Program-made: the position numbers and the translations under genes
Shown here: piece by piece, positions 49,172 through 58,700 of the stretch
Numbering within the stretch: position 1 is the first letter of the stretch
Layout of the letters: the number at the start of each line of letters is the position of its first letter
From: Ornithinimicrobium pekingense DSM 21552
GTDB lineage: Bacteria; Actinomycetota; Actinomycetes; Actinomycetales; Dermatophilaceae
NCBI RefSeq assembly: GCF_000421185.1
Contig: NZ_ATWJ01000007.1
Coordinates: forward strand, 186,001 to 250,000
Length of the DNA: 64,000 nucleotides
Direction of reading: 5' to 3'
Notes under the pieces: model-generated
Databases searched by the model: none
Told to the model about the DNA's origin: nothing
Seen by the model: the letters and a program-made list of their open reading frames with translations, nothing else

Positions 49172-50284
49172 ATGGCCCAGACCAGGACCCCCGCCAAGCC
49201 CGCAGCAGGGGCGGCCACGCGCGACGCCGGCAACGACAAGCTGCGGGCCCTCGACACGGTGATGGCCCAGATCGAGAAGCAGCACGGCAAGGGCTCCGTG
49301 ATGCGTCTGGGCGACGAGGAGCGCCCGCCGATCCAGGTCATCCCCACCGGTGCCATCGCCCTCGACGTCGCGCTCGGCGTGGGCGGTCTGCCCCGCGGTC
49401 GGGTGGTCGAGATCTACGGTCCCGAGTCCAGCGGCAAGACCACGGTGGCCCTGCACGCGGTCGCCAACGCGCAGAAGGCGGGCGGGATCGCGGCCTTCAT
49501 CGACGCCGAGCACGCGCTCGACCCCGAGTACGCCAAGAAGCTCGGCGTCGACACCGACGCCCTGCTCGTCAGCCAGCCCGACACCGGGGAGCAGGCGCTG
49601 GAGATCGCCGACATGCTGATCCGCTCGGGTGCGCTCGACATCATCGTCATCGACTCCGTGGCGGCCCTGGTGCCCCGCGCCGAGATCGAGGGCGAGATGG
49701 GCGACAGCCACGTCGGTCTGCAGGCCCGGCTCATGTCGCAGGCGCTGCGCAAGATCACCGGGGCGCTCAGCAGCACCGGCACGACCGCGATCTTCATCAA
49801 CCAGCTGCGCGAGAAGATCGGCGTGATGTTCGGCTCGCCGGAGACGACCACGGGCGGCAAGGCGCTGAAGTTCTACGCCTCGGTCCGCATCGACGTGCGC
49901 CGCATCGAGACCCTCAAGGACGGGACGGACGCCGTCGGCAACCGGACCCGCGCGAAGATCGTCAAGAACAAGGTGTCCCCGCCCTTCAAGCAGGCGGAGT
50001 TCGACATCCTCTACGGGCAGGGCATCTCCCGGGAGGGCGGTCTGATCGACATGGGCGTGGAGCACGGCTTCGTGCGCAAGTCGGGCGCCTGGTACACCTA
50101 CGAGGGCGACCAGATGGGGCAGGGCAAGGAGAACGCCCGCCAGTTCCTCAAGGACAACCCCGACCTGACCGAGGAGATCGACCGCAAGATCAAGGCAAAG
50201 CTCGGCATCGGCGTGCAGCCGGTCATCGACGACCTCCCGGCCGGGGTGGATCCGGTCACCGGTGAGGTCTCCGTCGACTTCTGA
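49172..50284 (+). CDS. recA: Recombinase RecA
   Basis: A 370-residue strand-exchange protein and LexA co-protease. Walker A GPESSGKT is at residues 83-90, Walker [13 protein letters not shown] follows, loop L2 with [19 protein letters not shown] is intact, and there is no intein. The ribosome-binding site AAGGAG lies 6 bases before the ATG. The long upstream region (48782-49171) carries a LexA box, a DnaA box and a PafBC-type promoter, so both damage-response routes can act. The last base of the stop is the first of the recX ATG, coupling the two. Confidence 0.97.
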   Translation: MAQTRTPAKPAAGAATRDAGNDKLRALDTVMAQIEKQHGKGSVMRLGDEERPPIQVIPTGAIALDVALGVGGLPRGRVVEIYGPESSGKTTVALHAVANAQKAGGIAAFIDAEHALDPEYAKKLGVDTDALLVSQPDTGEQALEIADMLIRSGALDIIVIDSVAALVPRAEIEGEMGDSHVGLQARLMSQALRKITGALSSTGTTAIFINQLREKIGVMFGSPETTTGGKALKFYASVRIDVRRIETLKDGTDAVGNRTRAKIVKNKVSPPFKQAEFDILYGQGISREGGLIDMGVEHGFVRKSGAWYTYEGDQMGQGKENARQFLKDNPDLTEEIDRKIKAKLGIGVQPVIDDLPAGVDPVTGEVSVDF

Positions 50285-50931
50285 TGGGAGCCGACACCGA
50301 CCACGCCCGGCTGGCCGCGGCACGGCAGGCACTGGCGGCGGCGGAGTCCGCCGCCAGTGCCTCGGGCCTTCCCCGCCGTCCCGGCACGGGTGACACGCGC
50401 GCCCGGCAGGAGTCCGGCCGGGCGGGAGATGCCGGGCCGGCGGGCGAGCCCGACCCCGCTGCCGTCGCCCGACGGATCGTGCTGCGCCAGCTGGCGATGG
50501 GCCCACGGACCCGCCGTCAGCTGGAGGACAAGCTGCGTGACCGGGGCTGCGAGGCAGACGTCGCACGCACGGTCCTGGACCGCATGACGGAGGTGGGCCT
50601 GGTGGACGACGAGGCCTTCGCCGAGATGTTCGTCCGGTCCAGGCAGGAGACCAAGGGGCTCGCTGCCGGGGCGCTGCGGCACGAGCTGCGCACCAAGGGC
50701 GTCCCGGACGAGGTCGTCGACGCCGCGCTGGAGGAGATCGACCCGGAGCGCGAGAAGGAGCAGGCCCGGGCACTGGTCGCCCGCCGACTGCGGACCATGC
50801 GCGGTCTGGACCGGGACACCCAGACCCGGCGGCTGGCCGGTTTCCTGGCCCGCAAGGGCTACGGGTCGGCGGTCTCCTACCAGGTCGTCCGGGAGGCCCT
50901 TGACGAGCTCCCCGAGCACGGGCGGGACTGA
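50284..50931 (+). CDS. recX: Regulatory protein RecX
   Basis: A 215-residue RecX that caps RecA filaments and limits their activity. A 60-residue Ala/Gly/Arg-rich N-terminal extension precedes the helical repeats, of which VARRIVLRQLAMGPRTRRQLEDKL, LVDDEAFAEMFVRSRQ and GLAAGALRHELRTKGV are recognisable. The ATG shares its first base with the recA stop codon, so expression is tied to recA and to its damage-inducible promoters. Confidence 0.92.
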   Translation: MGADTDHARLAAARQALAAAESAASASGLPRRPGTGDTRARQESGRAGDAGPAGEPDPAAVARRIVLRQLAMGPRTRRQLEDKLRDRGCEADVARTVLDRMTEVGLVDDEAFAEMFVRSRQETKGLAAGALRHELRTKGVPDEVVDAALEEIDPEREKEQARALVARRLRTMRGLDRDTQTRRLAGFLARKGYGSAVSYQVVREALDELPEHGRD

Positions 50932-50940
50932 CGCGGGCGG

Positions 50941-50967
50941 CTCACCGACGTCGGCCGACCGGTGACG
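50941..50967. terminator. Possible terminator hairpin between recX and DUF5709
   Basis: TCACCG and CGGTGA enclose a self-complementary GTCGGCCGAC, giving a compact cruciform-like hairpin 10 bases after the recX stop and before the end of the convergent DUF5709 gene. There is no T-run. Confidence 0.4.
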
Positions 50968-50991
50968 ACCGGGAGGTGACCTCGCGAGGAC

Positions 50992-51534
50992 CTACTCGTC
51001 CTCGTCCTGCAGCGGCTCGTCCGCGGGGTCCCACTCGACCTCGGTGAGCTCGTCCTCCTCGTCCCCGTCGACGTAGTGCATCGCCGACTCCTCGGGGGAG
51101 TCCCAGCTGGTGGCGCGTCCCTCCCGGGCGACCAGCCGCGCCTCGCGGTCCTCGCCCAGCCCCTCGTCGGGGGCCACGATGCGGCCGACACGACCGTGGT
51201 GCTCGTCGGCGAGCTGGGCCCGGATGGCATCGACGTCGTCGCCGTTCACCATGCCGTCGTCCTCGGCCACCGCCGCGTCGTCGGCACCGTCGTAGACGGA
51301 GTAGGGGTCCGGGGTCTCCTGGCGGACACGCTGGTCGATGGTCTCGTCGTTGGCCTGCTCCCAGGCGGTGACGCCGTAGGCCGTGGCGCCCTGCAGCCGG
51401 TCGGCGGCGGTGTATCCCCGGTCGAGCGGGTCCCCGTCCCCGTCCAGGGTGTCCTCCGAGGACAGCTGGTTCTCGTCGTCCACGCTGTAGACGCCGAGGT
51501 CGTCGCCGATGCTCTCGCGATCGCCTGTGATCAT
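50992..51534 (-). CDS. DUF5709 domain-containing protein
   Basis: A 180-residue very acidic soluble protein. The N-terminal half has the DUF5709 pattern [19 protein letters not shown] and [20 protein letters not shown], and a second block EAMHY-like [16 protein letters not shown] near the end. It occurs in actinobacteria only; function unknown. TACGAT is placed as a -10 box in the divergent region, and AAGGAG precedes the ATG by 10 bases, so this message has a normal leader. It is divergent from miaB and convergent with recX. Confidence 0.8.
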   Translation of the reverse strand: MITGDRESIGDDLGVYSVDDENQLSSEDTLDGDGDPLDRGYTAADRLQGATAYGVTAWEQANDETIDQRVRQETPDPYSVYDGADDAAVAEDDGMVNGDDVDAIRAQLADEHHGRVGRIVAPDEGLGEDREARLVAREGRATSWDSPEESAMHYVDGDEEDELTEVEWDPADEPLQDEDE

Positions 51535-51643
51535 CGCTGCTCCGCTCCTTCGCCGAGGGTGCTGCTCCGTGACCTCATCGTACGTCGGCGGACAGGACCG
51601 TGACGCGGGGGGATGCCCGTGCGCGGTTACCCTGGATGACGCG

Positions 51644-53173
51644 ATGAACACCAAGACCTACGACGTGCGCACGCACGGCTGCCAGATGAACGTCCACGAC
51701 TCCGAGCGCCTCGCGGGTCTGCTCGAGACCGCCGGCTACGTGGACCTCGCCAGCCTGCCCGAGCCCGACCGGCCGCAGACGGCGGACGTGGTGGTGTTCA
51801 ACACCTGCGCGGTGCGCGAGAACGCGGCCAACAAGCTCTACGGCAACCTCGGCCAGCTCCGTCCTGCCAAGCAGGCCAACCCCGACATGCAGATCGCGGT
51901 CGGTGGGTGTCTGGCGCAGAAGGACCGCTCCACCATCGTCGAGCGGGCGCCCTGGGTCGACGTCGTCTTCGGCACGCACAACGTCGGGTCACTGCCGGCG
52001 TTGCTGGACCGGGCCCGGCACAACCGGGCGGCCGAGGTCGAGATCCTCGAGTCGCTGGAGGTCTTCCCCTCCACCCTGCCGACCCGGCGCGACTCCGCCT
52101 ACGCGGCCTGGGTCTCGATCTCCGTCGGCTGCAACAACACGTGCACCTTCTGCATCGTGCCGAGCCTGCGCGGCAAGGAGAAGGACCGACGCCCCGGCGA
52201 GATCCTCGCGGAGATCGAGGCACTGGTCGCCCAGGGGGTGGTCGAGGTGACGCTGCTCGGCCAGAACGTCAACACCTACGGCGTGGAGTTCGGCGACCGG
52301 CTGGCCTTCGGCAAGCTGCTGCGGGCGTGCGGCGAGATCGACGGTCTGGAGCGGGTGCGCTTCACCAGCCCGCACCCCGCGGCCTTCACCGACGACGTGA
52401 TCACGGCCATGGCGCAGACGCCCAACGTGATGCCGAGCCTGCACATGCCGCTGCAGTCCGGGTCGGACCGGGTCCTGAAGGCGATGCGTCGGTCCTACCG
52501 CAGCGAGCGGTTCCTCGGCATCCTCGACCGGGTGCGGCAGCAGATCCCGGACGCGGCCATCACCACCGACCTCATCGTCGGGTTCCCGGGGGAGACCGAG
52601 GAGGACTTCCAGGCCACGCTCGACGTCGTCCGGGCCTCCCGGTTCTCCAGCGCCTTCACCTTCCAGTACTCCATCCGCCCGGGAACGCCGGCGGCCGAGA
52701 TGGACGGGCAGCTGCCCAAGGCCGTCGTCCAGGAACGCTTCGACCGGCTCATCGAGCTGCAGGAGGAGGTCTCCTGGGCGGGCAACCGCGAGCTCGAAGG
52801 ACGCGAGGTCGAGGTGCTCGTCACGCCGGGCGAGGGCCGCAAGGACGCCGCGACCGAGCGCCTCTCGGGCCGCGCCCGGGACAACCGGCTGGTGCACTTC
52901 GCGGTCCCCGAGGGCGGCGAGCGCCCGCGCCCGGGTGACATGGTCACCGTGGCGGTCACCTACGGCGCTCCGCACCACCTGATCGCCGACTCCGGCGTCC
53001 AGGGCGGGGTGTATGCGGTGCGCCGCACCCGCGGCGGGGACGCGTGGTCGGCGCTGCAGGAGGGCGGCACGGCCGGGGCGACGAGGAAGCCTTCGGTGAG
53101 CCTCGGCATACCGTCCGTGGGTGCCCCGCCGCAGCGTGCGGCGCCGGCCGCCGCCTGCTGCCCGACCGACTGA
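51644..53173 (+). CDS. miaB: tRNA-2-methylthio-N6-dimethylallyladenosine synthase MiaB
   Basis: A 509-residue radical-SAM methylthiotransferase modifying A37 of tRNAs. The N-terminal cluster ligands are in [24 protein letters not shown] and VGGCLAQKD; the radical-SAM cluster is CNNTCTFC near residues 163-170; [24 protein letters not shown] and a C-terminal TRAM domain follow. The last 60 residues extend beyond TRAM and end in a Cys pair. TACCCT (51628-51633) lies 10 bases before the ATG, so the leader is only a few bases. The usual downstream neighbours miaA and dapF are not present here. Confidence 0.94.
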   Translation: MNTKTYDVRTHGCQMNVHDSERLAGLLETAGYVDLASLPEPDRPQTADVVVFNTCAVRENAANKLYGNLGQLRPAKQANPDMQIAVGGCLAQKDRSTIVERAPWVDVVFGTHNVGSLPALLDRARHNRAAEVEILESLEVFPSTLPTRRDSAYAAWVSISVGCNNTCTFCIVPSLRGKEKDRRPGEILAEIEALVAQGVVEVTLLGQNVNTYGVEFGDRLAFGKLLRACGEIDGLERVRFTSPHPAAFTDDVITAMAQTPNVMPSLHMPLQSGSDRVLKAMRRSYRSERFLGILDRVRQQIPDAAITTDLIVGFPGETEEDFQATLDVVRASRFSSAFTFQYSIRPGTPAAEMDGQLPKAVVQERFDRLIELQEEVSWAGNRELEGREVEVLVTPGEGRKDAATERLSGRARDNRLVHFAVPEGGERPRPGDMVTVAVTYGAPHHLIADSGVQGGVYAVRRTRGGDAWSALQEGGTAGATRKPSVSLGIPSVGAPPQRAAPAAACCPTD

Positions 53174-53253
53174 CCGACCAGCTGTCGTACCACGTCGGCA
53201 GAGTCGGGCCGGGGTATGACGGCCGAGGGCGCCGCCCCGGTAGTCTCCGGCTG

Positions 53254-53862
53254 GTGAGCCGGGCCAGCGTCGACGACCTGAGGGCCGCCAGACGGGTCCT
53301 GGTGTACGGCGTCACCGGGGCGGGCAAGTCGTCCGCCGCCGTGCGTCTCGGGGGCGCCGCGGACCTGCCCGTGCACCTCGTCGACGAGGAGATCGGCTGG
53401 CTCCCGGGCTGGCAGCAGCGCGACCCGGCCGACCAGCGGGCGCGCGCAGCGGCGCTGGCGGGCGGTGACCGCTGGATCCTCGACAGCGCCTACGCCGGGT
53501 GGGTCGATCTGGTCCTGCCGAGGGCACAGGTGGTGGTGGCGCTGGACTATCCCCGATGGCTGAGCCTGGTGCGCCTGCTGCGGCGCACCGCCCGCCGGTG
53601 GGCCCGCCGCGAGGCGGTCTGCAACGGCAACGTCGAGACCCTCGACGTCATCCTGTCGCGTGACTCCGTGCTCGTGTGGCACGTGCGCAGCTTCGCCCGC
53701 AAGCGTGCCCGCATCCGGGAGTGGGAGGCCCGACCGGACGCCGTACCCGTGCTGCGGCTGGGGCGGCCCCGCGAGCTGGAGGACGTCCTCGCCCAGCTGC
53801 GGGCGGACCCGGTCACAGGTGGCCGTGCCAGAACCGGTCGCGCCGACCCGCCCGCCGGTTGA
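53254..53862 (+). CDS. P-loop kinase-like protein (adenylate kinase/topology-modulation type)
   Basis: A 202-residue P-loop protein: Walker A GVTGAGKSS at residues 19-27, an acidic DEEIGWLPGW segment where small-substrate kinases bind substrate, GDRWILDSAYAGW, and an Arg-rich lid region (RLLRRTARRWARREAV). This resembles the AAA/adenylate-kinase-like proteins annotated as topology-modulation or shikimate-kinase-like; the substrate is unknown. TAGTCT (53241-53246) ends 7 bases before the GTG, so the message is leaderless. The last 50 bases are antisense to the end of the PGPGW gene. Confidence 0.72.
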   Translation: MSRASVDDLRAARRVLVYGVTGAGKSSAAVRLGGAADLPVHLVDEEIGWLPGWQQRDPADQRARAAALAGGDRWILDSAYAGWVDLVLPRAQVVVALDYPRWLSLVRLLRRTARRWARREAVCNGNVETLDVILSRDSVLVWHVRSFARKRARIREWEARPDAVPVLRLGRPRELEDVLAQLRADPVTGGRARTGRADPPAG

Positions 53863-54364
53863 GCCGCTGGTGCGCCTGGCGACGCCGAGCCACCCGCAGC
53901 CGCCGCTGTGTCTGCATCTGCATCACCTCGGCGACGGCCGCGGGCTTGCCGTGGAAGCGGACCACGGCGAAGACCAGCAGCGCGAGGGCGATGATGCTCG
54001 AGGCGATGAGGGTGTAGCCCACAGCCGGACCGCCGAAGAGCCACCACCGCTCGTCCAGGACCCACCACCGGGGAGCCGGGGGGGACCAGATCCACACCCC
54101 TCCGGCCGCGGCGACCAGCACGGCACCCAGGCCCGACAGCGCGATGCGCGGCCACGTCTCGACCCCTTCGACCGCGGCGAGCCAGGCCTTGACCCGGACG
54201 GGCTCGGTGAGGCGTCGGGCCCAGAGGTACTGCGTCGACAGCACCGCCAGCCCGGCGAACGTGAGGAGCAGGCCAGGTCCGGGCAGGACCAGCGCGAGCA
54301 GGCCCGCGACGAGCAGGATCCACCCGAGGCTCTCGAGCAGGAGGCGCTTGGCCGCGGTCGTCAC
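53813..54364 (-). CDS. PGPGW-type transmembrane protein
   Basis: A 183-residue membrane protein with an N-terminal helix pair containing LVAGLLALVLPGPGLLL, the PGPG signature of the putative transmembrane protein PGPGW family, two further helices, and a long Arg/Gln-rich cytoplasmic C-terminus. GTG at 54364 is chosen because TAGGGT (reverse complement of 54373-54378) ends 8 bases upstream. Function is unknown. It is convergent with the P-loop gene, with 50 bases of overlap. Confidence 0.75.
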   Translation of the reverse strand: MTTAAKRLLLESLGWILLVAGLLALVLPGPGLLLTFAGLAVLSTQYLWARRLTEPVRVKAWLAAVEGVETWPRIALSGLGAVLVAAAGGVWIWSPPAPRWWVLDERWWLFGGPAVGYTLIASSIIALALLVFAVVRFHGKPAAVAEVMQMQTQRRLRVARRRQAHQRLNRRAGRRDRFWHGHL

Positions 54365-54474
54365 GGGGACCAACCCTAGCCCTCCGACCGGGGGTTTTCC
54401 GGGTCGCCACCGGGAGAGTGCGAGCGTGCAGCGGTGGCACGGATCCGGTGGCCGCGACCGGTGGGGTGTGTGGC

Positions 54475-55269
54475 ATGGTGGCCTGCGTGACCTGGGCCCC
54501 CATCGACCGCGCGGAGCTGCTCGAGCGCAGCGGTCAGGACCCGTGGGTGCGTTGGGCCACCTCCTCCCAGGTGCTCGCCGTGGCCGGTGAGCAGGGATGG
54601 GCCTGCGTGGGCCCGTGGCGCCCGCAGCTGGCCCACTGGGGCGGGACCGCGGTCGTGCGGCCGGGCAGCCCCGGCCAGGCGGAGTCGGAGGCGCTCGAGG
54701 TCCTGGCCCGGCTGGCGGAGGAGCAGGGCGTCGCGGTGGAGTGGTTCTCCACGCACCCGGGACGCGAGCTGGCCGTGCCCGCGGGCCTGGAGACGACAGG
54801 GTCGGGACGGTGGGACTTCATGTGGACCCGTGAGGCGCCGCCCACCGCGGACCCGGTGCCGCAGGGCGTGGAGCTGGAGGAGCTGCACGACCACGACGAC
54901 GCCGACCTCATCGAGACCTTCGGCCGGCGCCACAGCGAGTCCTTCGAGGGTTTTCCCGGCCAGGGGTTCGCCACGCTCTGGCTGGCGGCGCGGGACGCGG
55001 GCGGCGAGCTGCTCGGCGTCGGCGCCCTCCACGAGCTGGCCTCGGGCATACCGCACCTCGCCGGTATCGTCGTCGCCGCGGACAGGCGCGGGCAGGGGAT
55101 CGGTCGCCTGCTGACCGCCGAGCTGACCCGGGCGGCCATCGCGGAGGCGGGCGTGAGCACGCTCGGGGTCTACAGCGACAACACCGTCGCGACCCGGCTC
55201 TACGCGGGGCTCGGCTACCGCACCGCCCACCGCTTCCACACGCGCTCGCTCACCGCAGGTATGCAGTGA
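54475..55269 (+). CDS. GNAT-family N-acetyltransferase
   Basis: A 264-residue protein whose C-terminal half is a GNAT acetyltransferase: GIVVAADRRGQGIGRLLTAEL is the acetyl-CoA-binding motif A and TLGVYSDNTVATRLYAGLGYR is motif B. The N-terminal half is a divergent GNAT-like lobe with WGGTAVVRPGS. Several starts are possible (ATG 54475, GTG 54478, GTG 54487). The substrate is unknown. Its stop overlaps the GTG of the next gene, so the two are coupled. Confidence 0.8.
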   Translation: MVACVTWAPIDRAELLERSGQDPWVRWATSSQVLAVAGEQGWACVGPWRPQLAHWGGTAVVRPGSPGQAESEALEVLARLAEEQGVAVEWFSTHPGRELAVPAGLETTGSGRWDFMWTREAPPTADPVPQGVELEELHDHDDADLIETFGRRHSESFEGFPGQGFATLWLAARDAGGELLGVGALHELASGIPHLAGIVVAADRRGQGIGRLLTAELTRAAIAEAGVSTLGVYSDNTVATRLYAGLGYRTAHRFHTRSLTAGMQ

Positions 55270-55718
55270 GCCCGACAGGGACCGGGGGCACGGAGCCCGG
55301 GGGCACGGAGCCGCAGACCGTCCCCACGCCGCGCGAGCTGCTCGCCGGCCGGCTGGCCACGGTGCTCGTCGCGCTCGAGGCGCTCGCGCTCGTCGGTATC
55401 GCCGCCTTCTACGTCTACGAGCTCGCCCTGGGGCACGGGACCGACGTCATGGTCGTGATCATGTCGGTGGTGACGATGCTCGTCTTCGTCCTGGGGCTGG
55501 GCTACACGGCCAGGGGGCTGCACGTGCGCCACCCGCGTGCCCAGGCGCCGGCGATCGCCGCCAACTTCCTGCTGCTGCCGCTGGGCATCGCGATGTTCCG
55601 GTTCGCCCCCTGGTGGCTGGCCGCCCTGGTGCTCGTCGCGAGCGTGTCCACCATCGCCTCGGTCTTCCTCATGGGCAGGCTGGCGGGTCCGGACGAGGGG
55701 GACCGTCCGGCCGGCTGA
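55266..55718 (+). CDS. Small multi-pass membrane protein
   Basis: A 150-residue protein: a Pro/Thr/Gly-rich N-terminus and four membrane helices, the third and fourth forming a hairpin (FLLLPLGIAMFRFAPWWLAALVL split over one turn). It is not recognised as a named family. It starts with GTG overlapping the acetyltransferase stop. Its last 50 bases are antisense to the end of the FtsK/SpoIIIE-type gene. Confidence 0.65.
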   Translation: MSPTGTGGTEPGGTEPQTVPTPRELLAGRLATVLVALEALALVGIAAFYVYELALGHGTDVMVVIMSVVTMLVFVLGLGYTARGLHVRHPRAQAPAIAANFLLLPLGIAMFRFAPWWLAALVLVASVSTIASVFLMGRLAGPDEGDRPAG

Positions 55719-58700
55719 CGGGCAGCACCTGCACCCGGGTGCACCGCCCGCGGTCGACGAGCACGCCCCGGCCCGGGACCGGCCGGTCGCCGACCGGCAG
55801 CCGCACGCCCAGCACCGAGCCGTGCGCGGCGGTGCCCGGCTGCAGGACGAGCCCACGCCGGTGGCGGGCCACGTAGGGGACCAGCCCGCGGAAGAGCGAG
55901 CCGCTCGCCTCCAGCTCGGCGCCGACGAGGAGCCGCCCGCCTCGCTCGGCCCAGGCCAGGGCGACCTCCTCCAGCCGGGTGCCGGTGACGAGGTGGGCGT
56001 CGTCCACGACGAGCGTGGTGACGGCCGGACCCAGCCGCGACACGACCTCGTCCGGGTCCGCGACATGCTCTGGCCCCACGTGCAGGACCGCCGCACCGTC
56101 CGGCGCCGCCAGGACGGCCAGCGTCGTGGACACGCCTGAGCCGGGCGGGCCCAGGACGAGGAAGGGGGCCGGGGGCACCTCCAGGTCCTCGGCGCCGTCA
56201 CCGCCCACCGCCCAGGCGGTGGTCGCGGGCCCACGGCGCCCGGTCGGCAGGGTCACCACCCGCGGCGGCGGGTCACCGAGCGGTGCGCGGGCGTCCGGGC
56301 CGTCATCCGCAGGCTGCAGCACCTGGGCCACGAGCGCGTCGCTGGTCCGCACGGCCCGACCCGGCGGCTGCTCCGTGGGTACCTCGTGGGTCCGCAGCCC
56401 CGCCAGCGCCAGGTCGCCGCGGTCGTTCAGCCGCAGCGCCCAGGTCTCGGGGAGAGCCGAGGCGACCGTGCCGAGCAGCAGCGAACGGTCGCCCGTGAGC
56501 AGCGCGACCACGCCGGCGGCGGGGCCGTCGCGGAGCACCCGCAGCGCGAGGTCGCGGGCGCGCCCCCGGTCGGCGTCGCCGTAGACGTCGACGAACCGGT
56601 CCCACCCGTCGACGAGCAGGACCACGGGAGGTGGCCGGGATCCGCTGCCGAGCGCCAGCCGTGCGTCGATCACCTCGTTGACCACCTCCAGCACACGGGC
56701 GGCGTGCGCGGGGTCGTGGGGGCCGACATAGGCGCGCAGACCCGGGTGTGCGGACAGCTCGGACCCTGCCAGGCCGCGGGCGGGGTCCACCACGTAGACC
56801 CACACCGCTCCGGCCGCGGCGAGCAGGGAACGGGCTGCCGTCGTCCGGCCGCTGCGAGGGGCGCCCACCACTCCCACATGCCCCGCCGCGTCCCAGGCCA
56901 GCGGCTCGTGACGTTGCTCGTCGGGGCGGTCGGCCACCGCCCACACCCCCGTGGTGGCGGCGGTGACGTTCGTCCCCAGGGGCGGGAGCCACACCCGGGA
57001 TGCCCGGTGGCCGTCGTCGGCGGCGACCCGTGCCAGCAGGTCAGGCAGGGCTCCGAGGCCGCTGCCGACGTGGCCCTCGCCCTCCGCCGCGTGCAGGGCC
57101 GCCCAGCCGCCCCATACCCCGTCGACCTCCTCCACGTGCCAGCTCTCGTCCGGCTCGCTGACCGCGGCGGGCGCCGCGGGTGCGACGTGGACGCCGCGTG
57201 GCGGCGCCGATCCGGTCCGCAGCAGGGCACGACCCGGCACCCCCTCGGGGATGCCGGCGGCGTCCGGTGCCTCCAGCACGTCGAGGCTGTCGGACGCGTC
57301 GCGGACCCGCAGCGCGATGCGCAGGTTGACGTTGGCCCGCAGGTCGGCCGAGACGACCCCGGCCGGGCGCTGCGTGGCCAGCACCAGGTGCACGCCGAGG
57401 CTGCGGCCGACGGCCGCCAGCCGGACCAGACCGGTGAGGAACTCCGGCAGCTCCTCGGTGAGCACCCGGAACTCGTCGACCACGACGAGCAGCCGCGGCA
57501 GGTCCGCCCCCACGTGGTCCCCGACGTCGCGGACCCCCGCCCGCGCCAGCACGGACTCCCGGCGCTGCAGCTCGGCCCGCAGCGAGACCAGCACCCGCTC
57601 GGCCAGGTGGGGGTCCAGGTCGGTGACCAGTCCGGTGCAGTGCGGCAGCGACGCGCACTCGCCCAGGGATGAGCCGCCCTTGTAGTCGACGAGCAGCAGG
57701 GCCAGCGCCGAGGGCGGGTTGCGCAGGGCCAGTCCGGTGACCAGCGTGCGCAGCAGCTCCGACTTGCCGGACCCCGTCGTGCCCGCGACGAGCGCGTGCG
57801 GACCGTCGCGGGCCAGGTCGACCTCGAAGGGTGCGCCCTGGTCGTCGGTGCCGATGGGGGTGCGTAACCGGGCCTGCGGCGAGGACCAGGAACGACGGAC
57901 CTCGTCCGCGTCCACCGGCCAGGGCAGCAGGTCACCCAGCGCGACGGTGCGGTGACGACCGTCCCGCGGCCCGCTGCCCTCGTCCGCGTCGACCTCGGCC
58001 AGCCTGCGGGCGAGACTGCGTGCCAGGGGCAGGCTGACGAGGGTCGGCCGGAAGCGGACCTCCTCCTGCCCGGGCCGGCGTAGGACGGCACTCACCGCGC
58101 TCTCCACGAGCACCTGGACGCTCGCGGGTGGTGCCTGGGACAGGTCGTCGAGCAGCAGCAGGCCGTCGCCCCCGCCCCACACCACCTGCGTCCCGGTCTG
58201 CACGCCTGGGGCCCGGCGGGTGTGCGGCAGCCAGGCGAGCAGGTCCCACTGCGTGCCCGGGAGGGACGCGCGCTCGACGGCGAGCGAGAGTGCGGCAGGT
58301 GAGTGCCCGCAGGCCAGCTGCAGGATCCATCCCCTGACCAGGGCGTCGCGCACTCCACGCGGCCCTGCCACCGTCACCGGTTCACCCAGGTCGAGGACGA
58401 GCGGGGCGGCGGCGTGCTGGAGAGGAGCGCCGTCGAGCTCGACGCCCGACGGGGCCTCTCCCTCGCCGATCACCACCTCCGGCCTCTCGACGCTGCGCGA
58501 CCACAGCCCGGTGGTCGGCCGGGGGACTAACGAGGTGACCACCCCCGCGAGGCCAGGATGACGGTGCCGCAGGGTGCTGAGCTCGTCGGTCAGGGCCTGG
58601 GCGGCGGACGCGTCGACCACGGCCTGCGTCCGCCGCCGGTGCCGCACGGCCCGGACGTGGTCGAGCCGTGCCGACCGCCGCTCCCCGAGATGGTGGCCGA

